Positions 35,522 to 47,581 of a stretch of DNA of 64,000 nt are shown here, piece after piece. Made by a program: the position numbers and the translations under genes. The stretch spans positions 186,001 through 250,000 of the forward strand of contig JALLLT010000054.1 in the NCBI GenBank assembly GCA_025266875.1. The letters are read 5' to 3'. The DNA comes from Fennellomyces sp. T-0311. Taxonomy: Eukaryota; Mucoromycota; Mucoromycetes; Mucorales; Lichtheimiaceae. The first letter of the stretch is position 1. Each line of letters begins with the position of its first letter. The notes beneath the pieces are model-generated. The model saw only the letters and a program-made list of their open reading frames with translations, was not told the origin of the DNA and made no database searches.

Positions 35522-35530
35522 CGGGGGAGG
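35522..35530 (+). other. Polypurine tract
   Basis: GGGGGAGG run immediately upstream of the 3' LTR, position expected for plus-strand priming. Confidence 0.6.
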
Positions 35531-35531
35531 C

Positions 35532-36097
35532 TGTAACGAAATTTCTCGGCCCCTCTTCGTTTACGCTACCTTTCCCTTTTTGGCACGCACTTGACCTTTG
35601 TATTGACCTTCATTCAACTATACGGTGCATCTGCACTTGATGTATCTTCTTCTTCTCGTTCTGATCTTCCCAAGCTACCGACCTATTCTATTATATAGTG
35701 CATCTGCACATTGATGTATCTTCTTTTATCTTTCTGATCTTCCCAAGCTACCAACCTATTCTATTATATGGTGCATCTGCACCATCATTTATCCTCTTCC
35801 GCACTCGGATCTCTTGCTAGTTGTAATTCCTATCTAACCCACCTTTTACCTCCGGCATAGCCCGATGTATCCACAGTCAGCGTATCCACAGAAACATATA
35901 AATACCCTTGTTGAATCAAATGAAATAAAGCAGTTAACTTGACCTCAATTATCTTGATCATACCTTTCAAAGCCCAAGACAGCAGCTTATATCTGTATTT
36001 GGTTAACTCACCTTTTCTATTTCTCTATATCTCAACCTACTTTGTGGACCCTGTTTCACACAGAATTACCTTACACAAACAATTTCCTTTTACAACA
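35532..36097 (+). repeat. 3' LTR
   Basis: 566 bp, by eye identical to the 5' LTR; followed by ACGT target duplication (36098-36101). Confidence 0.95.
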
Positions 36098-39000
36098 ACG
36101 TACCAACATTGATAAAAACCCATGCATAGGCGAAATCTCTCTTGGTCTCATAGCCCTTCTCTCGACGCGCATGGCTAACATCCCACCTGACCAGGCAATT
36201 GCTCCTATCTTCGAAGGATTCCCTGACGCAACCCGTACCGTCACTCGAAACTGCGCATTAAAAGCATTGACACGCCCTGAGTACAATTTTATTCAAGTAG
36301 GTGGATAAAAGAAATCGAACACAACATACTGATGAAAACAATATAGACGGAGATACGGCTTATTGCAGAAATCAACACGACGCGTCGCCAAGATAGCTTT
36401 CATTTAGTCAATTTACACATTCGCCGTTTCCTGGAAGGAGACTTCGATGCGGCTCCACGAATACTTAATCAATCGTGGTGGACACGAGTTTACAAACTGG
36501 TGGGTATACACCCACGAATAGAAAGAGTCCCAGCATTTCTCGCCCAGGTACGTCCTGTTGTTATTTGAAAGTTATACTGACGGTCTTAATCTCTTTTTGA
36601 ATATAGGATCAAGACCTCCTGGACACCTTCGCGATCTATCAAAACTGTAGGGTGAATGAAGAAACTAGAGAAGGTAACATACGAGCGCTCATTGCGAGGA
36701 TGCATTAGCTAAAATCTAAACTTACGCAGCGTACTACGAGCCGGACTCCGTGAATGACGGGACTTTACAAGCAACCATGTCGGATAACTTTGCCAGGCAA
36801 GCTATCTAGAGTAAGTTACTATATCTTTAACGAAAGTAGTCACTAACTCTATATGTAATAGACATTAAAGAACATATCCGTGCGTTGCAAAAACATATCG
36901 CCAAGTTGTGGAGGGCAGCTCTCGAGCCTCGTATTGGCCGGTTTGAAGCGAGGCAGGCGAGTGTGCAGCTGGCACGGGCAATCGTCCATCACAACCCTCA
37001 GCCACCAGCGGCGCTATTCAACTTGGACATTGCAGATGATTACGCGTAAGCAATACATTGTAAATCGCGAAACAAGTTCAGAGTTTAATGAACAAAATTA
37101 GAATGTTACACGCTGTATTTCAGGCTCACCTTGCGGATGTGAATCTCTGGCAAGTATATTCCGAAGATATTTACTACAACATATGCTATCGTGTATTGCG
37201 TGTCAGTCGGTGGTGTTTACAAGCTGCTGAGGGGCTTCAAGCTTCCGAAAGGTGGTCACTGCTGCCCGTAGCTTGCCACCAAGTAACAACTTTCAAGTTT
37301 GTACGCGGACTTTATGCTTGATATTGCGACGTCGATTCCAGAATGTACCCAACACACCTGCACCCAATGTGTTGCTCCAACAGGTAAGTGATCCATTATG
37401 AGCTATTGTTATTGTTACTTACTGCCGGTGAAGAATGGACAATTCATGAATGTGCATAATCTGAACAGAATAACTGGCAATCCGGCAACACAGCAGATCA
37501 TATGGGAAGAGATCTTCGATCTGAACCACGTGCAACCTCATCGTGGAGATTAGGTGATAATCGTAAGTTAAAAGGTCCTCTGCTTTTGTGTTTCAAGATC
37601 TAACCTATACCTTGCTCTAGTCAATGAGGTTGTTAACCTCAATGCAATTACGTTTGGTTTCAGTTTACAATCTGACGGTGTCATGGCTCACCTCAACTTC
37701 GAAAAAGCCAAGGCTTCTCCAAATTGGTAAGCGTCTTATACATTATATGAAAACTTGGCTAAAAAATATTTTGCTTTATGTTTAGAGCCTACACCAACAA
37801 CACGCGTGCAGATCCGGCGCTTACCGGAGAACATGAATCTCGCAGAATGGGAAAAGGGGGTTTACCACCTCGACAAAGCACTGCAAGGGTTAGACCGCAC
37901 AATGACTTGCAAATTCTCGAGCCGTTGGTTTGGATCCTGGTAAGTTTATCGATGTAAGGGGATCAATCCACTTACAGTTCACGATATGAAAGGTGTTTCG
38001 GCTATGATCACCGCCGTATCGACACAAAACGAAGTACCACAACAAGGTCTCTGGTTGGAAGAGATGGCATCCCCACTCGGGATTACCAGTAAGTCGCTCT
38101 GTTCAACTGATATATCCTAGTCTTGACAGGATCGTAGTGCCAGAACGCAAGTTTTTTGGCAATACAAGAAAGAGCTGAAGAACCGGGAGAAGTATGGGCA
38201 TCCAGGATGAATATGACCAGATCGAAGGCAACAGCGCCAACGTATCGACGGCTGTCGATTACGAAAGACACATACGCATTATATCACAGATACGAAACAG
38301 GTAAGCGAGATTCACAAATGGTGGCTCGACTGTGCTCAGACGTTACCGTGTCAGGATGAAATACTTCAACTCGCATTTTAAGCATCGGGAAATCAGGGCG
38401 ACTCTGTCAAGTGCACGCCAAAGTGTACAGCATCAGCTGAAAAACCAGCTCTTGGGTGCTACACCACCGATCCGCCAGGTACATGGTTTTAATTGTGCTA
38501 TGTTTCACGCTCCTAAACAATCATGCACTTTGTAGAGAACCCGTATGCACTTCATACATCGTACGACAAAAAGACAAAGAAAAAGATGGCATCGAAACCG
38601 CCGTCTAGCGGCAATTGCGTCTTCGGGGTGGGTGAGGAATGATCATCCAACAATCATTTTTGGGGCGATGGCGAGATGCCCGCGTTGCCTGGCTTCGCAC
38701 CTATACCCCATGTGGTAAGACCTTCCTGCAGCCTATGGAATATATTATATTTCTAACCATGTATTAGGGACTTCTGCTCTTCGTTGCTAAATTCGCCCTC
38801 GTAATCCTTGTATCTGAATTTATGACATCGCAGATACATTCATCATGCAATGCAAGGTTGCTCTCGGTTCCAGGTGTGTACATTCGCACCAATCACAGGT
38901 GAAACATATTTACAGCGTTGGCAATACTCTAATATGTTTTTCTTTTAGCATGAAGCGTCGTCGCAGAGAGACTCCAGTCACTCACTCACGCGGACGGAAC

Positions 39001-39365
39001 ATAAAGTGGTGCGTCGATGATGAAGGTGCTTGGCTACATCGCCAAGAATGGTGCCCAAACGGGCGATATCATGGTACGCCAAAATGCCCTGCTTCATTCC
39101 CTACTCACCAGAAAAGATATAGCTGGTCAAATTTGGTCAGTTAAACAGTGCACCAATCATCCAAATGCTGTAGTGAGTAACAAAAGCGGATATATGGTCG
39201 AGGTTTTTCCTGATGTTCATTTCCTAGATGGTGGATCGTGACCTAAATGCAGCACGCAATATGAGAAGAATTGGGGTGAGCTACATGATGACGAATGGAG
39301 ACCCTTTGCACAGACCCCCGCCACTTCGAAGAAACATTATACATCCCATGATAGGCCTCCAATGA
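36098..39365 (+). pseudogene. Fanzor/TnpB-like RuvC nuclease gene, degenerate, split by LTR element
   Basis: Fanzors are eukaryotic TnpB relatives: RNA-guided RuvC nucleases carried by transposons. Reading many short exons: helical N-terminal text (QTEIRLIAEINTTRRQD; NIKEHIRALQKHIAKLWR), then ITGNPATQQIIWEEIFDL and FGFSLQSDGVMAHLNF (TnpB-type WED/DGV strand). RuvC-I is AVGLDPG at 37921-37940. Next come RMKYFNSHFKHREIRATL, a RuvC-II-like CVFGVGEE, LVSEFMTSQ with a decayed zinc ribbon, and RuvC-III as MVDRDLNAARNMRRIG (39231-39276), ending GDPLHRPPPLRR before TGA at 39363. Stops and frame breaks (after GVGEE; before AVGLDPG; near 36810, 37320 and 38200) indicate a pseudogene. The 5' part lies upstream of 30874: removing the LTR element and one ACGT gives a splice acceptor ctcag followed by QLRTNIDKNPCIGEI. 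Confidence 0.68.
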
Positions 39366-39389
39366 AGTTGCGCCACAGCCTTAGTTTTT

Positions 39390-39445
39390 TGGGTCTGGTG
39401 GTGGCTGGGACTTGCCCCCCCCCCCAGCCATGTTAGCTGGACCCA
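39390..39445. repeat. Hairpin with C tract, just 3' of Fanzor-like gene
   Basis: TGGGTC (39390-39395) and TGGCTGGG (39402-39409) pair with CCCAGCCA (39423-39430) and GACCCA (39440-39445); the loop contains a run of about a dozen C. Position directly after the nuclease gene is where Fanzor guide RNAs are encoded in other elements; that role is only a guess. Confidence 0.6.
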
Positions 39446-39472
39446 AGAAAACAGTAGAGATTAAGGTTTTCT

Positions 39473-41454
39473 TTAATTATAGCGTCTATCAAACAAAAGA
39501 TGGGGACGTTCCTTTGCCAGCTTTAGAATAGCTTGACCGAAAGACCATTCACCCACGCAAACCATGGGCGGGTGTATCTGTTGCGTCCTGTTTTATCAGA
39601 CCATTGTAAGCAAACGTGGTTTTTTTTCCATAAAGCACTTAAGCTTACCATCATCATACACATTGACCGACTCGTGAATAAGACCTGTGCCATCCGTTGA
39701 TCTGAGAATGATACCGAGTGCGTCTACAATTTCGTTGTCGTCCGAAGACGTCAAAATCTAAAATGGCAGGAACGTTAATACATCGCTCATGAATAGTGCT
39801 AACATCCAGAAAAAAAGTAGCCACTCACCCGCACGACCTGAGACATGGGCCAAGCGTAATTTAATCCAATATGTGGCCCACCAATGCCGCTTAGACCACC
39901 TGCACGCGGTCCAGAAAAGTAATATGGATTATCCTTGGACAGTACCAGCCTGCGTGTATTTTGGTATATCGGATCGCTCGCATCGACAAAGCCAAGCATA
40001 CTGAGCGATAACAATGAAGGGACATTTGCGTCGTCTATGATCAGTTTGGAACCATAACCATCCACTTCATCTAAGTATATGTTGTCAGTCATTTATCGAT
40101 TCAACCTTTGCAATCATCCCTCCCCAAGATAAAAGAAATACGTTACATCCAAAAACTTTGTTGTAGCCAGGAACATCCACGATTCCATGCGTGTAAATAG
40201 CGTCACGGATTTCTTTGGATAGCTTTGACATTTCAGTAGCCATGCTGCTCAAACGACCATTATTGGCACCATTGTTCCGTTGCACAAGCTGTGCTGCATG
40301 TTCCAATCCCACCGATATCATGGCGTTGCCAGGGATAAAGAAAGGAAATACAGAAGCATCATCCGACGGTCTGAACAAACTCTTGACGAGCCCTGTCCTT
40401 TTCACAGGTTGGCCAATACCATTCAAAAATTGCGTTTCCGTTGGTCGGTCAGCTGGTTGACTTAGATTGTAGTAGCTTTCCATCGGATAACCTTTTTTTA
40501 CTTTGTGTCAGGCGAATCGAAAAAAAGAAACATTCTTCTTACCAGTTTTTTCGTTAAATGTGGGATCTTGTTGATCGTGCAGAGTTCTGATAATAATCTC
40601 TACGGCGTCCATCCAGTCGTTCGACTGGACAAATGATCCATCACCGGTTGCATTCCAATACTGATACGAAAATCCAAGAAAAGATGCCAGTGAATCGACC
40701 TCCCACTTGTATTCAAAGACTGTTTATATACCAAATATTGTTTGAGATTTGTTTCACTCCCGCCTATCATCTGCACGCTCTCAGTCGATATAATAAACTG
40801 ACCTTGGGCATTGTATTCCCGCCCAGTAGTCGCGGATTTGACTGATGCCAGGGAACTAGGTTTGTTGAACGCATTGGCGTATGGATCAATTTTGATGAAG
40901 CTTGCTTGCATGTAAATGAGTCCCAGGAACAACCGTTTAAGACTTAGGTCCTGATTCACATAGTCAATATACGGAAGCAGTTGATTGGCAGAGTCACGGA
41001 GCCACATGGCATCGATATCCCCGGTGGTCACATATGATAAAGGGTTGCAGGTTGTCACATTTATACACTTTGTTGCCTGGATAGTGGTATCTAGGGTGTT
41101 CGGATAGGTATTCGTAAACAGTCGTGCCAAATCAAGATCCGCAATCTGGAAAAAGCGTACTGAGTTAAGCCTAAACAATAAAAAAAATCAAAAGGGGATC
41201 AAACCTTGGACGCTAGACTGTCAATGGCTGTATTCACCACGGTGCTCGTAAATTTTCGACAAGCTTCTACTGGGCGTTGAAAAGGTAAGTTCAATGGCCC
41301 TCCGCTGCCGGGGTCATGAAACTCTTGAGCGTAACTACGTATACATTATAAAGTGAGCAGGTGACATAAGTGCTTCGTTATCTATATGTGGAGCACAGCA
41401 GACAAAGAGTAAGGATAATTACTCGGCATAACTGGATGGACAATGACTAGACAT
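39473..41454 (-). CDS. GH125 exo-alpha-1,6-mannosidase (Mug157-like), 3' frameshift
   Basis: Glycoside hydrolase family 125; relatives trim alpha-1,6-mannose. First exon MSSHCPSSYA, then YAQEFHDPGSGGPLNLPFQR, PVEACRKFTS, LARLFTNTYPNTLDTTI, the signature YVTTGDIDAMWLRDSANQLL, QASFIKIDPYANAF, RPSDDASVFPFFIPGNAM, HGIVDVPGYNKVF, DEVDGYGSKLIIDDANVPSL, DPIYQNTRRLVLSKDNPYYF, GIGGPHIGLNYAWPMSQVVR and DGTGLIHESVNV. The last exon reads RYTRPWFAWVN and then goes out of frame, ending VKLF at 39523; the family-typical end SFGQAILKLAKERPHLLF lies in the next frame to TAA at 39473. This is a 1-bp loss near 39545 or a sequencing error. No signal peptide or membrane anchor is visible at this start, so an upstream exon is possible. 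Several introns. Confidence 0.88.
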
Positions 41455-43047
41455 AGCGATATCTTTACGATTGTAAAAAAGTAATAATTGAAAGCAGAAG
41501 CCCTAAAAGCGTACTTATTAAACAGGAATGGAAAAAGTAGTCGTTATAAGGAGCAAAGGCAATCAGGATCGAAAAAGTGTTTATTCATATACGCCGCGGG
41601 GTTACCAGTACCACATCAATTCCTTGTGAGCTCCCATGCAGGGGAATGATCAGGATTAGGAGGTGCTTGAACTGAGAGTAAATGTTCGTTGTGAGCTGCT
41701 TTTACTTTCCCCTCCCCCAAAGCTTCGCTCTTTCGTGCTACATTACGGTTTATCTGTACACTGTTGTATTATCCAAAATAAAGTACCTAAATATATTATT
41801 TATATTTAAAACATCAAGGACAAAAACAAATCCTATTTCTAACATTTCTGACCGACTTTTGTTTACCAGGAACTTTTGCATTTTAGGCTGTAACGCGATA
41901 TCAACTTACACTAGAAACACAAATTTAACGGTTCCATGGTGCTCCAACTTTTCTGCACTTGGTATAAAAGATAAAATAGTCCAAAAATGCCTTGTAAGGC
42001 GTGTTTATAGGTCAAAACTACATTTCTTCTTTAAAGTAAGCCTTTCCTTCTACTGATATTATTTTTTAAGTCAGGAACATCTATAGATGTGCCTATAATC
42101 TCTCTTCAAAATGCACCTACATATCAAGAAGATCAAATCGCTCTGTCCAAGTCAGTAAATGCGTTCAAAAACACCTGATGGATTTCGCCGCCAACTCAAA
42201 GCGAGGAACGCAAAAAATGTGAATATTTCTACCGCGAATCAGCTCGGCATGGTTCTTTGGAGGTTAATTTACTTATAAATATATGTACCAGCGTGGGTAC
42301 ACCTCTATGTTGCAGTAATCGGCTTGGGAAAACTACCAATTTTCAATTTTCGGCTCTAATTTCGTAAATTATGCCCTGAGAGTGGTCTAGTTAGATTTTC
42401 TACGCTGAAAGAGTTTTTCTTGTAGGAGAGCGAGAGGTAGTTCACAAAGTTAGGCTTAAGAGTGAAAAAGAGTTCTTAGATTGGATGGGTTAACAAAAAT
42501 AATAGATATTGGTACTTTTAGCTTCTTCAGATCAAAAAGACATCAAGGCATTGCCTAATGTTTGTGTGTAAACAATAGGTATAAGTTAACTACGTTATTT
42601 GCTCTGCAATATCGAGCTATTTATACTTGCTCATATATTACACATTGATAAAGAAGTTGGAATTAAAGATAAAATATATGTATAGTATTATAAAAGTCTG
42701 GCGAAAAATTTGAATTAGGAAATTGTGGTTACAACGTACTATCCGTAAAATAATCGATGGCTTGAAGTGCTGGATGAGCCAAAATTCGCGGGTTATAGCT
42801 ACAATATCCATTTTTCTTCAAGTAAATTGAACCAATCGATGAATCTACAAACATATCAACGATATCTTGCTTGCTATTAGCAAAAAGAAAATCACTCATC
42901 GCCAGTTCAACTAGCTTCCCGGATCACTGGATGTGTCTTTGTTTTATAACTTTTTCCTGTACATCAAGTAAAACTGATCGTTGGTTGAATCTTTAAAAGC
43001 GTTTCTAGTCAATACTTGTTGGCTTGTTCCTGGTTCATCCAGTGACT
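41455..43047. other. AT-rich intergenic, nothing recognised
   Basis: No protein-like frame or repeat to the edge of the right inverted-repeat arm; a 124-codon frame at 41682-42056 (+) is low-complexity and unsupported. Confidence 0.5.
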
Positions 43048-43993
43048 GATGCATTAGCACTATTTGTAAAGAATTTAACGGCGGATGTAGCGATATTACT
43101 GTATTAGGTGGTCAAACTAGCGGTGAAGTAAACGATTACGCAGATGTGCATGGTTTTCTTCATTTGCTACGATACAGGATAATTAACCCAGGTGAGGGTA
43201 TATATAATTCTTTATAATAGATAGTACCAGTCGAGAGCAACACGAGACGGTTTACTTTATGCTGTTAACATAGGGTCGAAAGCGAAGAATAATTGAAAAT
43301 GAAAAGCGTTACGCAAAAGATGCATGGGGAGTGGATGGTAAAAGGAAAAAAAAACTGTCAAGTCAAAAGTCCGGATGTTTGTGTTTATAATACAATCATT
43401 ATTGGCTTTCGCCTGGATTGACGTCTAATCCATTGGTTGAATCTTCCAAGTGTATCAGTATGTTTTGAAGAGAACTTTTAAGGAAAGTTCGATGATGGTA
43501 TCAAAAGGTACGATTAGCGACACCAAGAAGATTTTACCTAGAAATGATGCCTTTTTATGCTTTGTTTTGCATTTAAGCGATATGAAATTAGAACAGTACC
43601 AGGTAAACGGTCCTTAAACTTATGTACTTGGTAAGCCAAGCCATGACCGTTACAAAACTGTTGATATTGTAGGGGTGGCATTTTTGGGGTGGATAATGGC
43701 TGGAATAGCGGGTGTGCTAACTTTTGTGAATGAACGCCAGAGTTTCGAGCGAGGTACGCCAAACGCTTTCCGGTACTTCCTTAACGTTTCGGTGGGTATT
43801 GAGAATTCAACATGTGTTATCCTATTTCTACCTAAAAACGCTGTAAAACACATCACCCAATTGAATAGGAATTTCAGAAACTGGGAAGCAACGAAATAAA
43901 AATGATAGATGCTCGGTTGGTTTATATGCTTGTTAGTGACCAGCACTATTTGATTTATTTTTATTCGTTGGTATCAGATAAATTATTAAGTAT

Positions 43994-44833
43994 TTAAGAG
44001 GGGCAGAAAGTGACAGTATAGCCTTCAGATTGGCACATGAAAGTGCTGGTCTTGTCATCGTAAGCATACGTGTATACATCAGGGCAGGAATTCTTGATCT
44101 CCTTGGAGTATTCGTTGGCTGGGCACTTGTCTGGTGTATCCTTCGAACCAGAGCAACAGTATTCTTCCGTGCCGAACTTGGAGCATGCAGATTGACAACC
44201 AATTTCCTTGCCGTCCTTCATGACCTTGAGATCATCTGGGCATTTGGGAACGTCTTGGCATGCAGGAGAACCACAATGATACTGCTCGCCGTTGTCAGCA
44301 CCACCTCCCTTGGAAGGGTTGATGGGATCGATGCGAATAGGAATGTTGTAACCGTCAACGAATGAGACATCATAGTAATCGTTGCCTCCATGACCCTTTA
44401 GCGTGAATTCGGCTAACGAAGCAGGGTCTGCGGCTCCAGCGATAGGATTGTCGCCACCGCTTTCACGACCCCAAAAACGACCTTGCCATTTGCCGTCTAC
44501 CGGATACGTCTTTTCAGAGCCTTTGGAAACTTGGGATGATTCGCTTGAAGATTGGCCGTTATCGAGCTTTCCGATATCCAGATCGTAGTCGCATTGGTTC
44601 TTGATGACAATTCTGGCACCGTTGCCGCTGTTACCGGAATCAGATGAAGTGCTGTTGCCAGAAGAGGATGTGGCGTTGGCAGAACCAGTGGCAGATGGTG
44701 AGGCAGAGGCAGAGCCGGACATAGTAGCGCTTGCTGAAATGGACGAGGAGTCAGCGGAAGTGCTTTCGGTGGGAGCTGCAGCGGCAAGGCTAAGGAGAGC
44801 AGCGATGGAGACCAGCTTCAAAGATGTATACAT
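43994..44833 (-). CDS. Secreted thaumatin-like protein (copy 2)
   Basis: Intact second copy of the gene at 2857-3696, same length, signal peptide, Ser-rich linker and twelve cysteines. The only amino-acid difference I see in the mature protein is SKEGG in copy 1 against SKGGG here; an upstream in-frame ATG at 44878 begins with MINMQKS instead of MINMQKT. The conserved coding region against drifting flanks suggests both copies are kept or that the genes are converted. Start chosen at 44833 by analogy with the TATA spacing in copy 1. Confidence 0.9.
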   Translation of the reverse strand: MYTSLKLVSIAALLSLAAAAPTESTSADSSSISASATMSGSASASPSATGSANATSSSGNSTSSDSGNSGNGARIVIKNQCDYDLDIGKLDNGQSSSESSQVSKGSEKTYPVDGKWQGRFWGRESGGDNPIAGAADPASLAEFTLKGHGGNDYYDVSFVDGYNIPIRIDPINPSKGGGADNGEQYHCGSPACQDVPKCPDDLKVMKDGKEIGCQSACSKFGTEEYCCSGSKDTPDKCPANEYSKEIKNSCPDVYTYAYDDKTSTFMCQSEGYTVTFCPS

Positions 44834-44920
44834 TGTAATTGATAGAAAAGATTGTAAACTCTTCTGCATGTTGATCATCCGTCTTTTATACCTTCAAAGC
44901 TGTTCCTAAAATATATACAG

Positions 44921-45889
44921 TCGGACGAATGGGAAGACCGGAAGTGAAACCGTCGGTGCCTGAAGGTACGGTTATGACGATGATTGATAGACACAGCGAA
45001 TTGCATTTCGCTTATTTAAGACATTTACTTGGCATAGTGTGAAACTAGTTTAACTTCGTTGACGATCCATAGGTTCGAGATCACTGTAAGGTCAGAACAA
45101 CACAGGGCCAATAATGCTCAAGAAAGACTAGATTTCCAGGTACACGCTTGTAAAACAAGTCAGTTACCCGATCCGATAACCTTGACAGCAAAAGATATAA
45201 GTTGCTACTAGGGAGAACTATATATCCGGTACAGATTCCAAAATGCTAAGATATACATTTCTATATAGTAATATATTACTATGCAGCTATAAAAGTAACG
45301 GACAGGCCTAATGATACATATTGCAGAAAATCTCGACGAGAATTTAGATTGCGTAGTGCATAGATCAACCCAATTAGTTAGCAATCGAAAACCTTACAAA
45401 GTAATCGAAAACGTCATCTCCACTCTTTGTAACTATTACGGCTGTCGCCATCGGCAAAAATATTTGGAATGGAGAAAGTAGAAAGTCCAGTACTGCTTGA
45501 GTGATTCACTTTGATGCTTTATTTGTAGAATCAAGATCGATTACTTTCTACCGTGAAACCAAAAGCACCGATGCGTTTTACTCTCGCTTATTCCGGTTAG
45601 CGTATAGCCGTTATTGTGAACACAATATAAAATGATAAAGCGGTACATTACAAGAAACCAATCCTGAATAACCGCTGTGATGCATTTGATGCCATGATTC
45701 GTCAAGTTGCCGAATCATGCTACGAAATCAGGGTTCTCACCGCCGGGAAAATGTTTGTGGCCAAGTTTTTCTACTTTGTTTCGAATATGTCTTAAATAAG
45801 AGAATTACGATTCGTTATGTCTATCGAAAGTATGGTGGCCGTACCTGAAAGCAACGGTTGTTTCATATTCTGCATTATCATTCGTCCGA
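44921..45889. mobile_element. 969-bp foldback/MITE-like element (right copy)
   Basis: Same length and same TCGGACGAATG...CATTCGTCCGA termini as 1801-2769, in inverted orientation; forms the outer end of the right arm. Confidence 0.6.
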
Positions 45890-45899
45890 TGCTCATGTG

Positions 45900-46839
45900 C
45901 TTACCTACTGTCACTTCTAAATATTCCCTATTCGGGTAAGTTTTTATTACATTGCTAGATAGTGCTTTCAGCTTCTCTCAGCTATGGTAAATAGTAGCCG
46001 GAGCCACAAAGCTGGTGGGCCGCCATTGAAACAGTTCGTCGCTGCCCTCTCCAGATTTTTAAGAGCAGGAATAATGATGGCTCTTGTGATGATGTGTGTG
46101 GTATCGCAAACAATATCGCAAACGTGGATCGATTAGATGATGCTCAAACGTAAAGTTAGTTCATGAATGTTGGAGGAACCGGCCAGCGATGCAGTGCCAA
46201 ATCCATTGCTCCTTTGGATACAAGTCTCACAAGGAGTGGCGGTCAGGAATATATATATTCCCGGCCTTATTTATAGTTCTCAATTGGACGAATACTTATG
46301 TTGGATAGGATCACTTTTATGAGACCCGGATCAATAAATAGTAACTTTGATCATTATTGCTATGAGATTCGGATCAGCATAACAGCGTCCCAGATCAGTA
46401 ACTATGCGACTCGGATCACCATGACAGCATCTCTGATCAACAATTTGTATCCAGTATGTCCAACAGTCTCGGTGGTTTCGCTATCCTGCCCGCCAAACAT
46501 TTATATATACTACTACCCAAAATCAACCTGCTGTTAAACCCAGGGCATCAAACCACCGTGGCCATTTGACCACAACGAAATGTGAATGATTTGACGAGAT
46601 GGGTTACAAGGCTGTTAATCCTTACCATATTTCGAGAGCATGGACTTCTTCATTATTAATCTGGTAACACATGCGAAAAAGCGGGAGTAAAACAATGGTG
46701 TGTGTAAAAGTGCGCAGTACTCTCGCTTTTCTTATGAATGCAAATGAGCATCCTTGACACCCTTATTCCATCTTAGACGAAAGAAGTCGCAGCGATCTTT
46801 AAATCAGTAATCTAACATCGGATCTTGGTCTCGGATATG
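45900..46839. repeat. Intergenic with short degenerate tandem repeat
   Basis: Three diverged 42-44 bp units at about 46318-46447, each with TATG(A/C)GA.(C/T)CGGATCA followed by a GATCA. No gene supported elsewhere in the stretch. Confidence 0.5.
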
Positions 46840-47345
46840 TTTTCTGTGGAGCACAATCTGGAATGCTTGTGTAGAATACCCCAAGAAAGCCCGTCCACAC
46901 TCCTCATACGCCATCCGAAAGCTACAGAAACTGCTGGATACCGGACTACTGGTATATCAAAGGTTTATGGTTCACACATGCATACCATCTGAACTCCTCC
47001 CCGATCCATCGCGCCCATTCTCTTTTGCCCACGACTCCCAGGATGTCTTAAGACAATGTCGATTTTAGAAAGTTCAACTTCATGAGGCAACAAACAATTT
47101 CGCAAAACGGTCATATCGCTTCTGGTCAGGCCCGCTCGCCACCCCGGTCCACAATTTGTGGCTCCGTTCCCTACACCACTATCTTTCATGCCGCTCCCTT
47201 CTCCACCGGATCAATGTCTACCGCTTTGACTCCGACACATGCACATTAGGCCAAAAAAACGTTGACGATTTGGACCACTTCCTCTTTCCTCGCCCGAAAA
47301 ATGGGAAGTCTGGCGCAAAGTCTGGCATGGTCTACTCCTTCTCGA
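46840..47345 (+). pseudogene. LINE-type reverse transcriptase, 3' fragment
   Basis: Translated pieces in more than one frame match the C-terminal end of non-LTR retrotransposon polyproteins: YPKKARPHSSYAIRKLQKLL, FWSGPLATPVHNLWLRSLHH, a 'SCRSLLHRI' helix, a degenerate zinc-knuckle region (DTCTLGQKNVDDLDHFLF) and KWEVWRKVWHGLLLLECDDD. Frame changes and lack of upstream RT motifs show it is a decayed fragment. Confidence 0.55.
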
Positions 47346-47545
47346 ATGTGATGACGATCAAACTGCAATTTACACGCTCTCCACCAATCATCAGTAGCAG
47401 CACCATCATTGAATCAACAATGCACAGTCAATAGAGCAATCATTGGGTCAAGGTTTTCGACAACCTTCAATTGCATCCTCACGTTGACAAACAAATGTAT
47501 AGCAGAACTAAAAATTTACTATATGTCATATTGGGCCAGATGACC

Positions 47546-47581
47546 ACAAACATTACAACATTACAACATTACAACATTACT
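47546..47581. repeat. (CATTACAA)n short tandem repeat
   Basis: Four to five copies of an 8-9 bp ACAACATT-type unit. Confidence 0.8.

Larger units (their letters stand above)
30874..36097 (+). mobile_element. LTR retrotransposon, pol-deleted, 5.2 kb
   Basis: Direct LTRs 30874-31439 and 35532-36097, both 566 bp and apparently identical, beginning TGTAACG and ending ACAACA. Target-site duplication ACGT precedes the left and follows the right LTR. A primer-binding-site candidate (TGGTGCTCACTACAGGGG) starts at 31442, and a polypurine tract (GGGGGAGG) precedes the right LTR. Inside, in order: gag, a -1 frameshift signal, aspartic protease, a scar, the C-terminal tail of integrase, and an extra ORF. 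Reverse transcriptase, RNase H and integrase core are absent. Gag and the integrase tail style suggest a Ty3/gypsy-like (Metaviridae) origin. Equal LTRs mean a recent insertion; it sits within the Fanzor-like gene. Confidence 0.95.
43048..45898 (-). repeat. Right arm of 2.9-kb inverted duplication
   Basis: Reverse-complement copy of 1792-4735. Contains the second thaumatin-like gene with its TATA box and the second copy of the 969-bp foldback element at its outer end. About 100 bp shorter than the left arm because of a deletion near 43265-43290. Confidence 0.93.
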
